Source: an uncultured Lachnospiraceae bacterium (GTDB lineage: Bacteria; Bacillota; Clostridia; Lachnospirales; Lachnospiraceae). Taken from it: a stretch of 64,000 nt of DNA. The DNA is taken from NCBI GenBank assembly GCA_902776305.1, contig CACYPS010000002.1, forward strand, positions 1-64,000. The letters run 5' to 3'. The position numbers and the translations under genes were made by a program. This document shows, piece by piece, positions 52,014 through 61,012 of the stretch. Each line of letters begins with the position of its first letter. Position 1 is the stretch's first letter. The notes beneath the pieces were generated by a model. That model did no database searches. It was not told the origin of the DNA and worked only from the letters and a program-made list of their open reading frames with translations.

Positions 52014-55000
52014 TCATCCCATCATGTCAAAAAGAGAAATCTGATTGGATTCCGGAATATCTCCGAGAATACCGTACTCGTCAAAAAGGTCGATAATTGT
52101 CTGGGACACTTTGGTCCTCTGGCGGAAATCGTCCTTCGAAAGGAACGGTCCCTTCTTTGCGGCCTCCTCGATCGATTCCGCCGCGGAATCCCCGAGTCCG
52201 GCAATTGAGTTGAATGAGGGCATGAGCTTCCCGTCCAGAATGGTGAATCGCTTCGCCGATGCCTTATACAGGTCGAGCCGATGGAATTCGAAACCCCTGG
52301 CATACATTTCCCGAACGATCAGCATATCCTTCAGCATGTCCTCCTCTTTCTGGGATTTATCCGGTTTCTTCTCCAGTTCGGCGGCATGGTTTTCCATGAC
52401 CTCCCTTCCCTGTGCCATGATGACATAGTCAAATGTCGTCACGCGAATCGAGAACATGGCCGCGTAATAAGCCAACGGATAATTGATCTTATAGTAAGCT
52501 ATGCGGAAAGCATTCATTACATACGCCGCCGCATGCGCCTTCGGGAACATATACTTGATCCTCTTGCACGATTCAATATACCAGTCGGGAACATTGTGCT
52601 CCCGCATTTCCTTCTCCTGATCCGGTTTGAGTCCCTTGCCCTTGCGGACAGCTTCCATGATCTTGAAAGAGTGTTCCGGCTCGACGCCCCACGCAATCAG
52701 GTTGAGCATGATGTCATCGCGCGTGCAGATAGCTGTCGAAAGCGTGCAGTCTCCGTTTTTGATGAAGTACTGCGCATTGTCCAGCCACACATTTGTCCCG
52801 TGGGAAAGACCCGAGATGCGTATAAGTTCCGACAGTGTTCCGGGCTTTGTATCCCGAAGCATGCCCATGACGAAATTCGTCCCGAATTCGGGAACTCCGA
52901 GTACACCGAGATCGATGCCTCCCATGTCCTCCGGCTTCACGCCCAGAGCTTCTGTTCCGGTAAAGAGGGATAGTACGCCGGGATCGTCCAGCGGCACTTC
53001 CAGCGGATTTGTACCGGTCAGGTCCTCGAGCATACGGATAATCGTCGGATCATCGTGCCCCAGAATATCCAGTTTCAGAAGATTCCTGTCGATCGAATGG
53101 TAATCAAAATGTGTCGTGATAATATCGCTCGTCATATCGTTCGCAGGATGCTGGACCGGTGTGAACCAGTTGATATCCATGCCTTTTGGCAGAACGATTA
53201 CGCCTCCCGGATGCTGACCGGTCGTTCTCCGAACGCCGACGCAGCCCTGTGCAAGCCTCTCAAGCTCACAGTTCTTTTTCGGAACGCCTTTATCCTCAAA
53301 ATAATGCCTGGCCAGTCCGTAGGCCGTCTTTTCCGCGACGGTACCGATCGTCCCGGCCTTGAATGTCTGGCCCTTGCCGAAGATGACCTCGGTATAAGCC
53401 TGCGCAACCCCCTGCTCATCGCCGGAGAAATTCAGGTCTATATCCGGTTCCTTGTCACCCTTGAATCCAAGGAATGTCTCGAAAGGTATATCGAATCCCA
53501 TTTTCTTCAGGGGCGTGCCGCAGACCGGGCAATTTTTATCCGGCATATCCGCGCCGCAGCGGCCTCCGTAAGCCCTGACCTCATCGGAATCGAAATCAAC
53601 GTAGTGGCATTCCGGACACAGGTAATGCGGGGGAAGCGGATTGACCTCTGTAATGTTGGACATGGTAGCCACAAGCGAGGAACCGACAGATCCTCGGGAA
53701 CCGACCAGATAACCGTCCTCCCTGGACTTCTGCACAAGCCGCTGCGCGATAATGTACATGACCGCATAGCCGTTCTTAATAATAGAAGTCAGCTCCTTAT
53801 TCAGTCTTGACGTGACCTGTTCCGGAATCGGCTCACCGTATATTTTCCTGGCCGTATCGTAGCACATATTCTGCAGGTCCTCGTCGGAATTCTCGATGAC
53901 AGGCGGGCATTTGTCCGGATGGATCGGGGAAATGTGCTCGATCATATCAGCGATTTTGTTCGTATTTGTAACGACCACCTCATAGGCCTTCTCCTGGCCG
54001 AGGTAGGCGAATTCCTCCATCATCTCCTCTGTCGTGTGCAGATAAAGAGGAGGCTGTCCCTCATCCTTGAAGCCGTGTCCGGACTGAATGATGGTCCTGT
54101 ATATCGCATCCTCCGGATTCAGGAAATGAACGTCACAGGTCGCAACGCACGGCTTGCCGAAATCATCGGCGAGACGCACGATTTTCCGGTTGATTTCCCG
54201 AAGCTCGTCGAAAGATGTGATTCCGCGCACATGCTCCCGCACCATGTACTCATTGTTCCCGACCGGCTGAATCTCAAGATAATCGTAAAAGTTCACGATT
54301 TTGGCAATCTCCGACGTCGGCTTTTCGTTCAGTATGGCATGATAAAGTTCGCCGGCAGAGCATGCCGAACCGATCACGAGCCCGTCCCTGTGTTCCATGA
54401 GCAGGGATCTGGGGATCCTCGGCCTCTTCTTAAAATATCTGAGATGAGACTCGGAAACGAGCGTGTACAGGTTGCGTCTTCCGGTCTCGTTCTTTGCAAG
54501 CAGGATAATATGGTAATAGGGCAGGTTCCGTATTCTCTCCTCGGAAACCATCCCTCTCTCGTTCAGATCCGCGTATGTCAGGATATTCTGCTTCTTCATA
54601 GCATCCCTGATCTGCAGCCACGCATGAGCCATGGCCTGCGCACGGTCCTCTGCCCTCTCCGGCGTCTGACACTGGATCTTCAGCGACTTGCAGAGCTTTT
54701 CAAATGTTCCTCTGCTCACATGCGGCATGAGATAGCGGACACAGGACGGGATATCGACGATCGTCCTCTCTCTTCGGTCGGTCCCGCCATCTTCATTTTC
54801 GGATACAATGTCCCATGTAAGGTCCGCCTTGCGGACGGCTTCCTCTACGAACGCCGCCTCATTTTCAGCATCGTACGAGACCAACGTCATATCCCCCGCA
54901 AAGGCAAGGAAGCGCTCCATGGCCGAACGTATATCCGGTGCTTTGGAGACCATATCGTCATTGATCTTCGTCTCTCTCGTAAACGCAAACGGAAGCGGCC

Positions 55001-56444
55001 TGCCCGGATTAATCAGCGTTGTGAACCTCTCCGTGAGGTTGCCCTTCTCGATCTTCTGTGCGGATATCTCCACAAGATCATGTCTCGCCGCACTCGGGCC
55101 GGTGGTAACAATCTGGAAAATGATGACCGGATCCGAAGTATCCCTCTCCGTGGGTCCCTTGACAAGACTCACCATATCGTCGACCAGATATCCTTCGCAG
55201 CCGTAGATGACCTTGAAGTCAGGATCTTTCTCATCGGATGCGTGGTGTGCTTCGGGAAAGGCCTGAACAACACCGTGGTCGGTGATAGCCAGAGCCTTCA
55301 TTCCCCAGCCTTTGGCCTGCTTTATGATATCCTTGGCTGATGACACCGCATCCATGTCGGACATCTTGGTATGGCAGTGCAGCTCCACCCGCTTTGCGGG
55401 CGCATGGTCGGCGCGGGCATTTTTGAAAGAGCCGATCTTCTTTATACAGTAGACGGTCTTGATCATGAGTTCCTTCTCGAACTGATCGAAATCCATCATG
55501 CCCTTTACAAGGAAAAATTGTCCGTTTTTGATCTGCTCGGTATATGCTTCGAGTTCTTCCGGCAACAGCCAGAGTTTGAATCGTATACTGTCAGTGTAAT
55601 CGGTCAGGGCAGCGGTGAGGATGATTTTTCCGTTCCTCGTCTCGTGGCTCTCCACGCCGAACACCTCGCCGCGCACCACGACTTCATGCGGATCTTCTCC
55701 GAGAGAAGCGATCGGCGTCGGGTCCTCGAAGATGCCCTTTCCGAGAATGACGTCGGGATCCTTCGAGATGAAGGCTTTCTGCTGCTTGTACTTCTTCTCC
55801 GATGCATTGGGGAGCTTCTGCGCAGGTTCCTCTTCCTTCTTCTCCTTTCGAGTCCTGTTCCTCTTAACCACGTCGGATACCTTGCTCCGTATCTTTTCGT
55901 CATCTGCACGGAACAGCTCCTGCACATCATTTGATACGATCTCACCGTCGACGCGTACATAGGACAGTCCGGCGCGCTCGCAGAAGACTTTCTCAAAATA
56001 ATCGAGAAGGTCCTCCTTTCTCTGACGCGCTATCATGCTGTCGGGAATTCTCGCATATATCAGGCCGTCTTCACGAAAATCAAGAGCCGTGCGGGTGAAG
56101 ACCTGATAGAGAAGAGGGCTTACCTCCATGAGTTCCTGATTCATGCTGGTCCTGTACACGCGATAGAAATACTTCGGCGTATACTGGGATGAAAGATGAA
56201 AGCGTTCAATGATTTTTACCTCCATCTCCACTTTCCCGAATATCTGCTCTCTGATTGCATTCTCGATCTCGTAGATGTACTTTTTCCTGATCCAATTATT
56301 CGAATATATATAAACATGCAGGCGAGTCTTACTCTGATTGACAGTCACCCTGGTAACCGTGACATACTCGAGGAGATCTCTGATCTCTTTCTCAACTTTC
56401 AGAGACGGAAAAGCCTGCATAAAAGACATTTCTTTGCTATTCAT
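52014..56444 (-). CDS. polC: DNA polymerase III PolC with degenerate proofreading domain
   Basis: A 1476-residue Gram-positive replicative polymerase. OB domain ~250-340; PHP domain from RVELHCHTKMSDMDA (~352) with ITDHG; exonuclease insert ~440-620; zinc site CPECHYV and CPVCGTP; polymerase core with KGDKEPDIDLNFSGDEQG; ending QISLFDM, a sliding-clamp-binding tail. The exonuclease motifs are lost: the usual D-x-E is Q444-x-V446 (FQIVTTG), the HNA-x-FD box reads YDAENE (524-529) and HRA-x-YD reads DRAQAM (600-605). The frame is uninterrupted and the polymerase and PHP look intact. It sits beside ispG as in other Clostridia, so this is the main PolC. Confidence 0.97.
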   Translation of the reverse strand: MNSKEMSFMQAFPSLKVEKEIRDLLEYVTVTRVTVNQSKTRLHVYIYSNNWIRKKYIYEIENAIREQIFGKVEMEVKIIERFHLSSQYTPKYFYRVYRTSMNQELMEVSPLLYQVFTRTALDFREDGLIYARIPDSMIARQRKEDLLDYFEKVFCERAGLSYVRVDGEIVSNDVQELFRADDEKIRSKVSDVVKRNRTRKEKKEEEPAQKLPNASEKKYKQQKAFISKDPDVILGKGIFEDPTPIASLGEDPHEVVVRGEVFGVESHETRNGKIILTAALTDYTDSIRFKLWLLPEELEAYTEQIKNGQFFLVKGMMDFDQFEKELMIKTVYCIKKIGSFKNARADHAPAKRVELHCHTKMSDMDAVSSAKDIIKQAKGWGMKALAITDHGVVQAFPEAHHASDEKDPDFKVIYGCEGYLVDDMVSLVKGPTERDTSDPVIIFQIVTTGPSAARHDLVEISAQKIEKGNLTERFTTLINPGRPLPFAFTRETKINDDMVSKAPDIRSAMERFLAFAGDMTLVSYDAENEAAFVEEAVRKADLTWDIVSENEDGGTDRRERTIVDIPSCVRYLMPHVSRGTFEKLCKSLKIQCQTPERAEDRAQAMAHAWLQIRDAMKKQNILTYADLNERGMVSEERIRNLPYYHIILLAKNETGRRNLYTLVSESHLRYFKKRPRIPRSLLMEHRDGLVIGSACSAGELYHAILNEKPTSEIAKIVNFYDYLEIQPVGNNEYMVREHVRGITSFDELREINRKIVRLADDFGKPCVATCDVHFLNPEDAIYRTIIQSGHGFKDEGQPPLYLHTTEEMMEEFAYLGQEKAYEVVVTNTNKIADMIEHISPIHPDKCPPVIENSDEDLQNMCYDTARKIYGEPIPEQVTSRLNKELTSIIKNGYAVMYIIAQRLVQKSREDGYLVGSRGSVGSSLVATMSNITEVNPLPPHYLCPECHYVDFDSDEVRAYGGRCGADMPDKNCPVCGTPLKKMGFDIPFETFLGFKGDKEPDIDLNFSGDEQGVAQAYTEVIFGKGQTFKAGTIGTVAEKTAYGLARHYFEDKGVPKKNCELERLAQGCVGVRRTTGQHPGGVIVLPKGMDINWFTPVQHPANDMTSDIITTHFDYHSIDRNLLKLDILGHDDPTIIRMLEDLTGTNPLEVPLDDPGVLSLFTGTEALGVKPEDMGGIDLGVLGVPEFGTNFVMGMLRDTKPGTLSELIRISGLSHGTNVWLDNAQYFIKNGDCTLSTAICTRDDIMLNLIAWGVEPEHSFKIMEAVRKGKGLKPDQEKEMREHNVPDWYIESCKRIKYMFPKAHAAAYVMNAFRIAYYKINYPLAYYAAMFSIRVTTFDYVIMAQGREVMENHAAELEKKPDKSQKEEDMLKDMLIVREMYARGFEFHRLDLYKASAKRFTILDGKLMPSFNSIAGLGDSAAESIEEAAKKGPFLSKDDFRQRTKVSQTIIDLFDEYGILGDIPESNQISLFDMMG

Positions 56445-56446
56445 TT

Positions 56447-57514
56447 TTACCTTTCGCCGGTCCAGTTACGAAGTTCCGCTTCCAGCGCACCGAGCAGTTC
56501 ACTTTCCGGAACTTTCCTGATAATCTCGCCATGCCTTATGAGAAGTCCCGTTCCCTTGCCGCCGCATATACCGAGATCCGCCTCGGCCGCTTCGCCGGGA
56601 CCGTTCACAACACAGCCCATGACGGCGACCTTTATGTCGAGCGGAATACCCTCGACAAGTCTTTCCACACTATTCGCGAGACTGATCAGATCGATCTGCG
56701 TCCTTCCGCAAGTCGGGCAGGAAACAACTTCAATGCTGCCCCGGCGCAGACCGAGCGTCTGCAGGATCCTCTTACCGACGCGGACCTCCTCGACCGGATC
56801 GCCTGTCAGTGACACGCGGATCGTGTCTCCGATTCCCTGCGCCAGAATAACGCCGAGACCCACCGAAGACTTGATCGTGCCGGAATAAACTGTACCTGCC
56901 TCGGTGATGCCGACATGCAGCGGATAATCCGTCTGCTCGGCGATCAGTTCGTGTGCCCGGATGCACATCAGCACATCGGAAGACTTGATGCTGATGACCA
57001 TCTGGTCATAGCCGAGATCCTCGATAATGCGGACTTTGTCCAGAGCGCTCTCGACAAGGCCTTCCGCCGTCACACGTCCGTACTTCTGAACGATTTCTTT
57101 CTCAAGAGATCCCGAATTAACGCCGACACGGATCGGAATCTGACGTTCTCTGGCCATATCGACGACAGCCTTAATGCGCTCCGCTCCTCCGATGTTACCC
57201 GGATTGATACGGATCGCATCGGCACCGTTCTCCATAGCTGCAAGTGCCATACGATAGTCAAAGTGGATATCCGCGACGATCGGAATGTGGATATTCTTTT
57301 TGATCTTTGCAAATGCCTCCGCTGCCTCCAAAGTCGGCACCGTCGAGCGGATGATCTCACATCCCGCCTCCTCAAGACGAAGGATCTGCGCGATCGTCGC
57401 ATCGGCATCCTCCGTGTGTGTATTGGTCATCGACTGCACGGTTATGGGATTGCCTCCGCCTATGAACCTGTTTCCGATGCGGATCTCTCTGGTTTTTTCC
57501 CTGTATGTACTCAA
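56447..57514 (-). CDS. ispG: 4-hydroxy-3-methylbut-2-enyl-diphosphate synthase
   Basis: A 355-residue enzyme of the MEP isoprenoid pathway, also known as GcpE. NPITVQSMTNTHTEDADAT near 20-38, IVADIHFDYR, IRINPGNIGG; the 4Fe-4S cysteines are in SCPTCGRTQ and MGCVVNGPGEA. It converts the cyclic diphosphate MEcPP to HMBPP. It lies two bases upstream of polC, a common Clostridial arrangement. Confidence 0.98.
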   Translation of the reverse strand: MSTYREKTREIRIGNRFIGGGNPITVQSMTNTHTEDADATIAQILRLEEAGCEIIRSTVPTLEAAEAFAKIKKNIHIPIVADIHFDYRMALAAMENGADAIRINPGNIGGAERIKAVVDMARERQIPIRVGVNSGSLEKEIVQKYGRVTAEGLVESALDKVRIIEDLGYDQMVISIKSSDVLMCIRAHELIAEQTDYPLHVGITEAGTVYSGTIKSSVGLGVILAQGIGDTIRVSLTGDPVEEVRVGKRILQTLGLRRGSIEVVSCPTCGRTQIDLISLANSVERLVEGIPLDIKVAVMGCVVNGPGEAAEADLGICGGKGTGLLIRHGEIIRKVPESELLGALEAELRNWTGER

Positions 57515-58020
57515 AATAAGCCTCCTGCCTGTTCTCTCTTCCGGTATGTCACAAAGCGGAAAGTCATCTCTCCCGCTGTCTTTGTCTCACTCTCCGCGGC
57601 TATCTCCCATTCCGGGGCCGCATCAAGATTCGGATACCATGTATCCGCTTCGAATTCGTGATCGATCCGGGTCACATAACACGTATCGCAGTAAGGAAGA
57701 AATGCTTCGTATATGGTACTGCCCCCTATCACGAATATATTGTCCGGAGCCTCATCTTTCACCATAGCGAGAGCATCATCGACGGACGCAGCTCTCTCCG
57801 CTCCCTTCAGGTCACACGCCGTCTGCCTTGTGAGGACGATGTTCCTCCTGCCTTTCAGCGGATTTCCTCCCGGAAAGGATTCCAGAGTTTTGCGTCCCAT
57901 TATGACCGTTTTTCCCTTTGTCATGGTACGGAAGAATTTCATATCCTCCGGAATGGAGACCAGGAGGCCGCCGTCCTTTCCGATTGCCCAGTTCCTGTCC
58001 ACCGCTACGATTTGGTTCAT
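57511..58020 (-). CDS. folA: Dihydrofolate reductase
   Basis: A 169-residue enzyme starting MNQIVAVDRNWAIGKDGGLL, with AAGGAG upstream; a longer frame to 58098 has no such signal. NADPH-binding features: MGRKTLESFPGG and VIGGSTIYEAFLPYCD; the acid in PEDMKFF is the catalytic region. It makes tetrahydrofolate, spent by the ThyA encoded next door. The stop overlaps the ispG start by four bases. Confidence 0.96.
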   Translation of the reverse strand: MNQIVAVDRNWAIGKDGGLLVSIPEDMKFFRTMTKGKTVIMGRKTLESFPGGNPLKGRRNIVLTRQTACDLKGAERAASVDDALAMVKDEAPDNIFVIGGSTIYEAFLPYCDTCYVTRIDHEFEADTWYPNLDAAPEWEIAAESETKTAGEMTFRFVTYRKREQAGGLF

Positions 58021-58158
58021 AAAGTATGCTCCTTCCATGGTCCGGCTGTAAGAGCAGGCCGGGCATATGCATCTATTCTCCGCTGAGACCGGCAGCATCT
58101 TGCATGCATTCTCCTTCAGAATGCCACTCGCCTGTATTTCCCGCTGCGACAGGCAGCA

Positions 58159-59007
58159 TCAGATCGCGATCGGTATGTTTTTGATCTGCTCGCCGTGCCG
58201 ATAATTCTCAACAATCAGATCATCCGTGGTAAATGCGTAAAAATCCTTTACGTCAGGATTCAGCGTGACCTTCGGCGCATCATACGTCGGACGGGATATC
58301 AGCTCATCAATGATCGGAACATGTCTGTCATAAATATGTGCATCGGCAATCATATGAACCAGCTCGCCCGGATACATGTCGCAGCTCTGCGCGAACATCA
58401 TGAGCAGGATCGCATACTGACATACGTTCCAGTTGTTTGCGGCGAGAACATCCTGCGATCTCTGGCTGAGGACCGCATTGAGCGTCAGTTTATCTTCGCC
58501 CTTTCTCTGAGTGACATTGAATGTCATGGACCACGCGCACGGATAAAGGTTCATCTCATGCAGATCCTGATGGTTGTAAATGCTGCTGATGATTCGGCGG
58601 CTGAACGGATTATTCTTGAGATCATAAAGAATCCTGTCCGTCTGATCGAACATTCCTTCCTTGTATTGACTCTTGACGCCGATCTGATAGCCATATGCTT
58701 TGCCGATAGAACCGTTCTCGTCAGCCCACTCATCCCAGATGTGAGGCTTCAAATCATGGATATTGTTGGATTTGCGCTGCCAGATCCACAGGATTTCATC
58801 CATGCAGCTCTTTAGGGCCGTGCGCCTGAGCGTGATTGCAGGAAATTCTTCTCTTAGGTCATACCTGTTGCATACGCCGAATTTCTTGATCGTGTAGGCC
58901 GGTGTTCCGTCTTCCCAGTGCGGACGCACTTTTTCCCCGCGTGTATCGGTACCGTTATCCAGAATATCTCTGCACATTTCAATGAAAATGTCATCTGCGC
59001 GGCTCAT
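58159..59007 (-). CDS. thyA: Thymidylate synthase
   Basis: A 282-residue ThyA. Catalytic Cys lies in LYPCAWSM near 175; QRSQDVLAANNWNVCQYA binds dUMP; HIYDRHVPIIDE is also standard. It methylates dUMP using methylene-tetrahydrofolate. The start overlaps the malQ stop by four bases, and folA follows after 138 bases in which I see no further gene. Confidence 0.97.
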   Translation of the reverse strand: MSRADDIFIEMCRDILDNGTDTRGEKVRPHWEDGTPAYTIKKFGVCNRYDLREEFPAITLRRTALKSCMDEILWIWQRKSNNIHDLKPHIWDEWADENGSIGKAYGYQIGVKSQYKEGMFDQTDRILYDLKNNPFSRRIISSIYNHQDLHEMNLYPCAWSMTFNVTQRKGEDKLTLNAVLSQRSQDVLAANNWNVCQYAILLMMFAQSCDMYPGELVHMIADAHIYDRHVPIIDELISRPTYDAPKVTLNPDVKDFYAFTTDDLIVENYRHGEQIKNIPIAI

Positions 59008-60542
59008 ACTTTCTTCTCATCCTCACTCTCGGCGTCAGCTGTTTCTTCTTTGGCCGGCTTCGGAATGCGGCAGTACAACTCTGTCATATCGTGAATGCTT
59101 TGAGCAAGCTCTTTTGAAAGGAAATTCGGTGCGATTCTCCACTGCCAGTTGGTCCCGAGTGTGGACGGATGATTGATTCTGGCTTCGTTGCCTTTGACCA
59201 GATAATCCTGGATCGGAACAATGCAGAGATCTGCGCAGGAAGCCTGAGCACATCTGATGAAATCCCATGTGAATGTACCGTAATCCGTGTAAATTGAATT
59301 GATGTATCTGCGGGCAAAATCACGATCCTGATTATTGAGATCTTCGATCCATCCGCGCGTCGTCTCATTGTCATGCGTTCCGGTGTAGACTACGCAGTTA
59401 TGGTCATAATTGTGCGGCAGATAATCGCTCTCCTCTTTGGAGTCGAATGCAAACTGCAGGACCTTCATTCCCGGATACCCGGTATCCTTAACGAGCTTCC
59501 TTACGCTGTCAGTAATATAGCCCAGATCCTCGGCGATGATTTCGACATCTCCGAGCTCTTTCTTGATTGCCTTGAAGAGCGCGATGCCCGGTCCTTTGAC
59601 CCATTTTCCGTTCCGGGCTGTCTTTTCACCGTACGGAATCTCATAAAACTCATCAAATGCACGGAAGTGATCGACACGAAGAACATCGCAGAACTCAAGA
59701 TTGTGCTTAATGCGGGCAATCCACCATTCATACTTTGTCTTCTTGATGTATGACCAATTGTAAATCGGGTTGCCCCAAAGCTGTCCGTCAGCGGAAAATG
59801 CATCGGGCGGGCATCCTGCGACCTTAGTCGGTCTGTTTTCCTTGTCGAACAGGTACATCTTCGGGTTGCCCCATGTATCCGCGCTGTCAAACGCCGTATA
59901 GAACGGGATATCGCCGATGATCTTGATGCCGTTCTCATTGGCGTATGCTCTCAGCTTTCTCCACTGTTTCATGAATTCATACTGCTGGAAAGCATAGAAG
60001 CCGACAACATCGGCGTACTTCTCGTGCGCCTCTTTGAGCGCCTCGGGGTCGCGCGTGCGGAGAGAATGATCCCAATCGACCCATGCCTTTCCTTCGTTGG
60101 CGTTCTTAAGTGCCATAAAGAGTCCGTAGTCGTCAAGCCACTCCTTATTCTCCTCGCGGAAAGTCTTGAACTCAGGATCCGGATTCTCTTTGAATCTGTC
60201 ATAAGCGACTCTGAGCATCTTAAAGCGGTTGTTGTACAGGGCGCCGTAATCTACAGCTTCAACATTGCTGCCGAAATCATACTGATCAAGTTCATGCTGA
60301 GCAAGGAGGCCATCCTTCACAAGATCCTCCGGACTGATAAAGTACGGATTTCCGGCAAATGTGGAAAAACTCTGATAGGGGGAATCACCAAACCCGGTCG
60401 GTCCGAACGGAAGCACCTGCCAATAGCTCTGACCCGCTTCTTTCAGGAAATCCACAAAGTCATAAGCTTCCTTCGAAAAACACCCGATACCATAGCGGGA
60501 CCAGATTGAAGAAATGGGACACAAAATACCACTCTCTCTCAT
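59004..60542 (-). CDS. malQ: 4-alpha-glucanotransferase
   Basis: A 512-residue GH77 amylomaltase. RESGILCPISSI start, YWQVLPFGPTGFGDSPYQ, IGDIPFYTAFDSADTW, VLRVDHFRAFDEFYEIP (catalytic D), IIAEDLGYI (catalytic E) and TGTHDNETTRGW. It moves glucan segments between maltodextrins. AAGG lies upstream. A short acidic C-terminal tail (EETADAESEDEKKV) is extra. Its link to thyA is unusual metabolically, but the overlap shows co-transcription. Confidence 0.96.
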   Translation of the reverse strand: MRESGILCPISSIWSRYGIGCFSKEAYDFVDFLKEAGQSYWQVLPFGPTGFGDSPYQSFSTFAGNPYFISPEDLVKDGLLAQHELDQYDFGSNVEAVDYGALYNNRFKMLRVAYDRFKENPDPEFKTFREENKEWLDDYGLFMALKNANEGKAWVDWDHSLRTRDPEALKEAHEKYADVVGFYAFQQYEFMKQWRKLRAYANENGIKIIGDIPFYTAFDSADTWGNPKMYLFDKENRPTKVAGCPPDAFSADGQLWGNPIYNWSYIKKTKYEWWIARIKHNLEFCDVLRVDHFRAFDEFYEIPYGEKTARNGKWVKGPGIALFKAIKKELGDVEIIAEDLGYITDSVRKLVKDTGYPGMKVLQFAFDSKEESDYLPHNYDHNCVVYTGTHDNETTRGWIEDLNNQDRDFARRYINSIYTDYGTFTWDFIRCAQASCADLCIVPIQDYLVKGNEARINHPSTLGTNWQWRIAPNFLSKELAQSIHDMTELYCRIPKPAKEETADAESEDEKKV

Positions 60543-60581
60543 GTTCTATACCTTCCTAATAGTAAGATTTTGTTGATATTT

Positions 60582-60621
60582 AATAAAATGCACAATCTTT
60601 CGCACGTCAAACTGTGCATTT
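60582..60621 (-). promoter_or_regulatory. malQ promoter with overlapping palindromic operator
   Basis: Minus strand: TTGACG (60610-60605), 17-base spacer, TTTATT (60587-60582). A perfect dyad AAATGCACA (60586-60594) and TGTGCATTT (60613-60621) brackets the -35 and touches the -10, a good place for a sugar-responsive repressor. Confidence 0.55.
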
Positions 60622-60838
60622 ACAAAAAACACTAAATCCTATAATACCACATAACTGGTCATTATGCTACTTTTTTACCTTCATCCGGGTTCCGGTTTCC
60701 ACACTACTGACAATTCCGGGATCCGGATCCCGCCCACGGCGTGCGCGGCGCGTAAGCGCATTCCACTGCGCATGTCTGCGATCCGCCGTGCCTAAGCATG
60801 CGTAACAACGCTCCGGTGGAGCATTGTGCAGCTGAGGC

Positions 60839-60991
60839 TTTTATTCTTCATCGCGAGATTGTACTCACGATGAAGCCAGATTTCACTTTGCGCGCGTATC
60901 ATAGACTCTCGTCACGAGTATAGCGCGATGAAGAATAAAACACTGCGCCCCTCGGATTATCCGGAGCGGATACCCGAACAGCACAGTGCCG
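60839..60991 (-). terminator. Inverted repeats and terminator after the glycosyltransferase
   Basis: CACTGTGC / GCGCAGTG plus TTTTATT on the minus strand (about 60937-60984) form a terminator. Further along, TTTTATTCTTCATCGCG (60839-60855) is perfectly complementary to 60924-60940. The rest of the 470-base gap to malQ has small hairpins such as GCTCC / GGAGC (60810) and no gene. Confidence 0.55.
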
Positions 60992-61012
60992 TTTTCATTT
61001 AGATATCTTCGT

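Noticed and set aside
54600..55130. Frameshift or sequencing error as the cause of the odd PolC exonuclease
   Set aside because: The flanking sequence in all three exonuclease blocks stays in frame and alignable, so the changes are separate substitutions.
53919..55340. 473-codon open frame on the plus strand
   Set aside because: It is antisense to polC, with no recognisable protein features.
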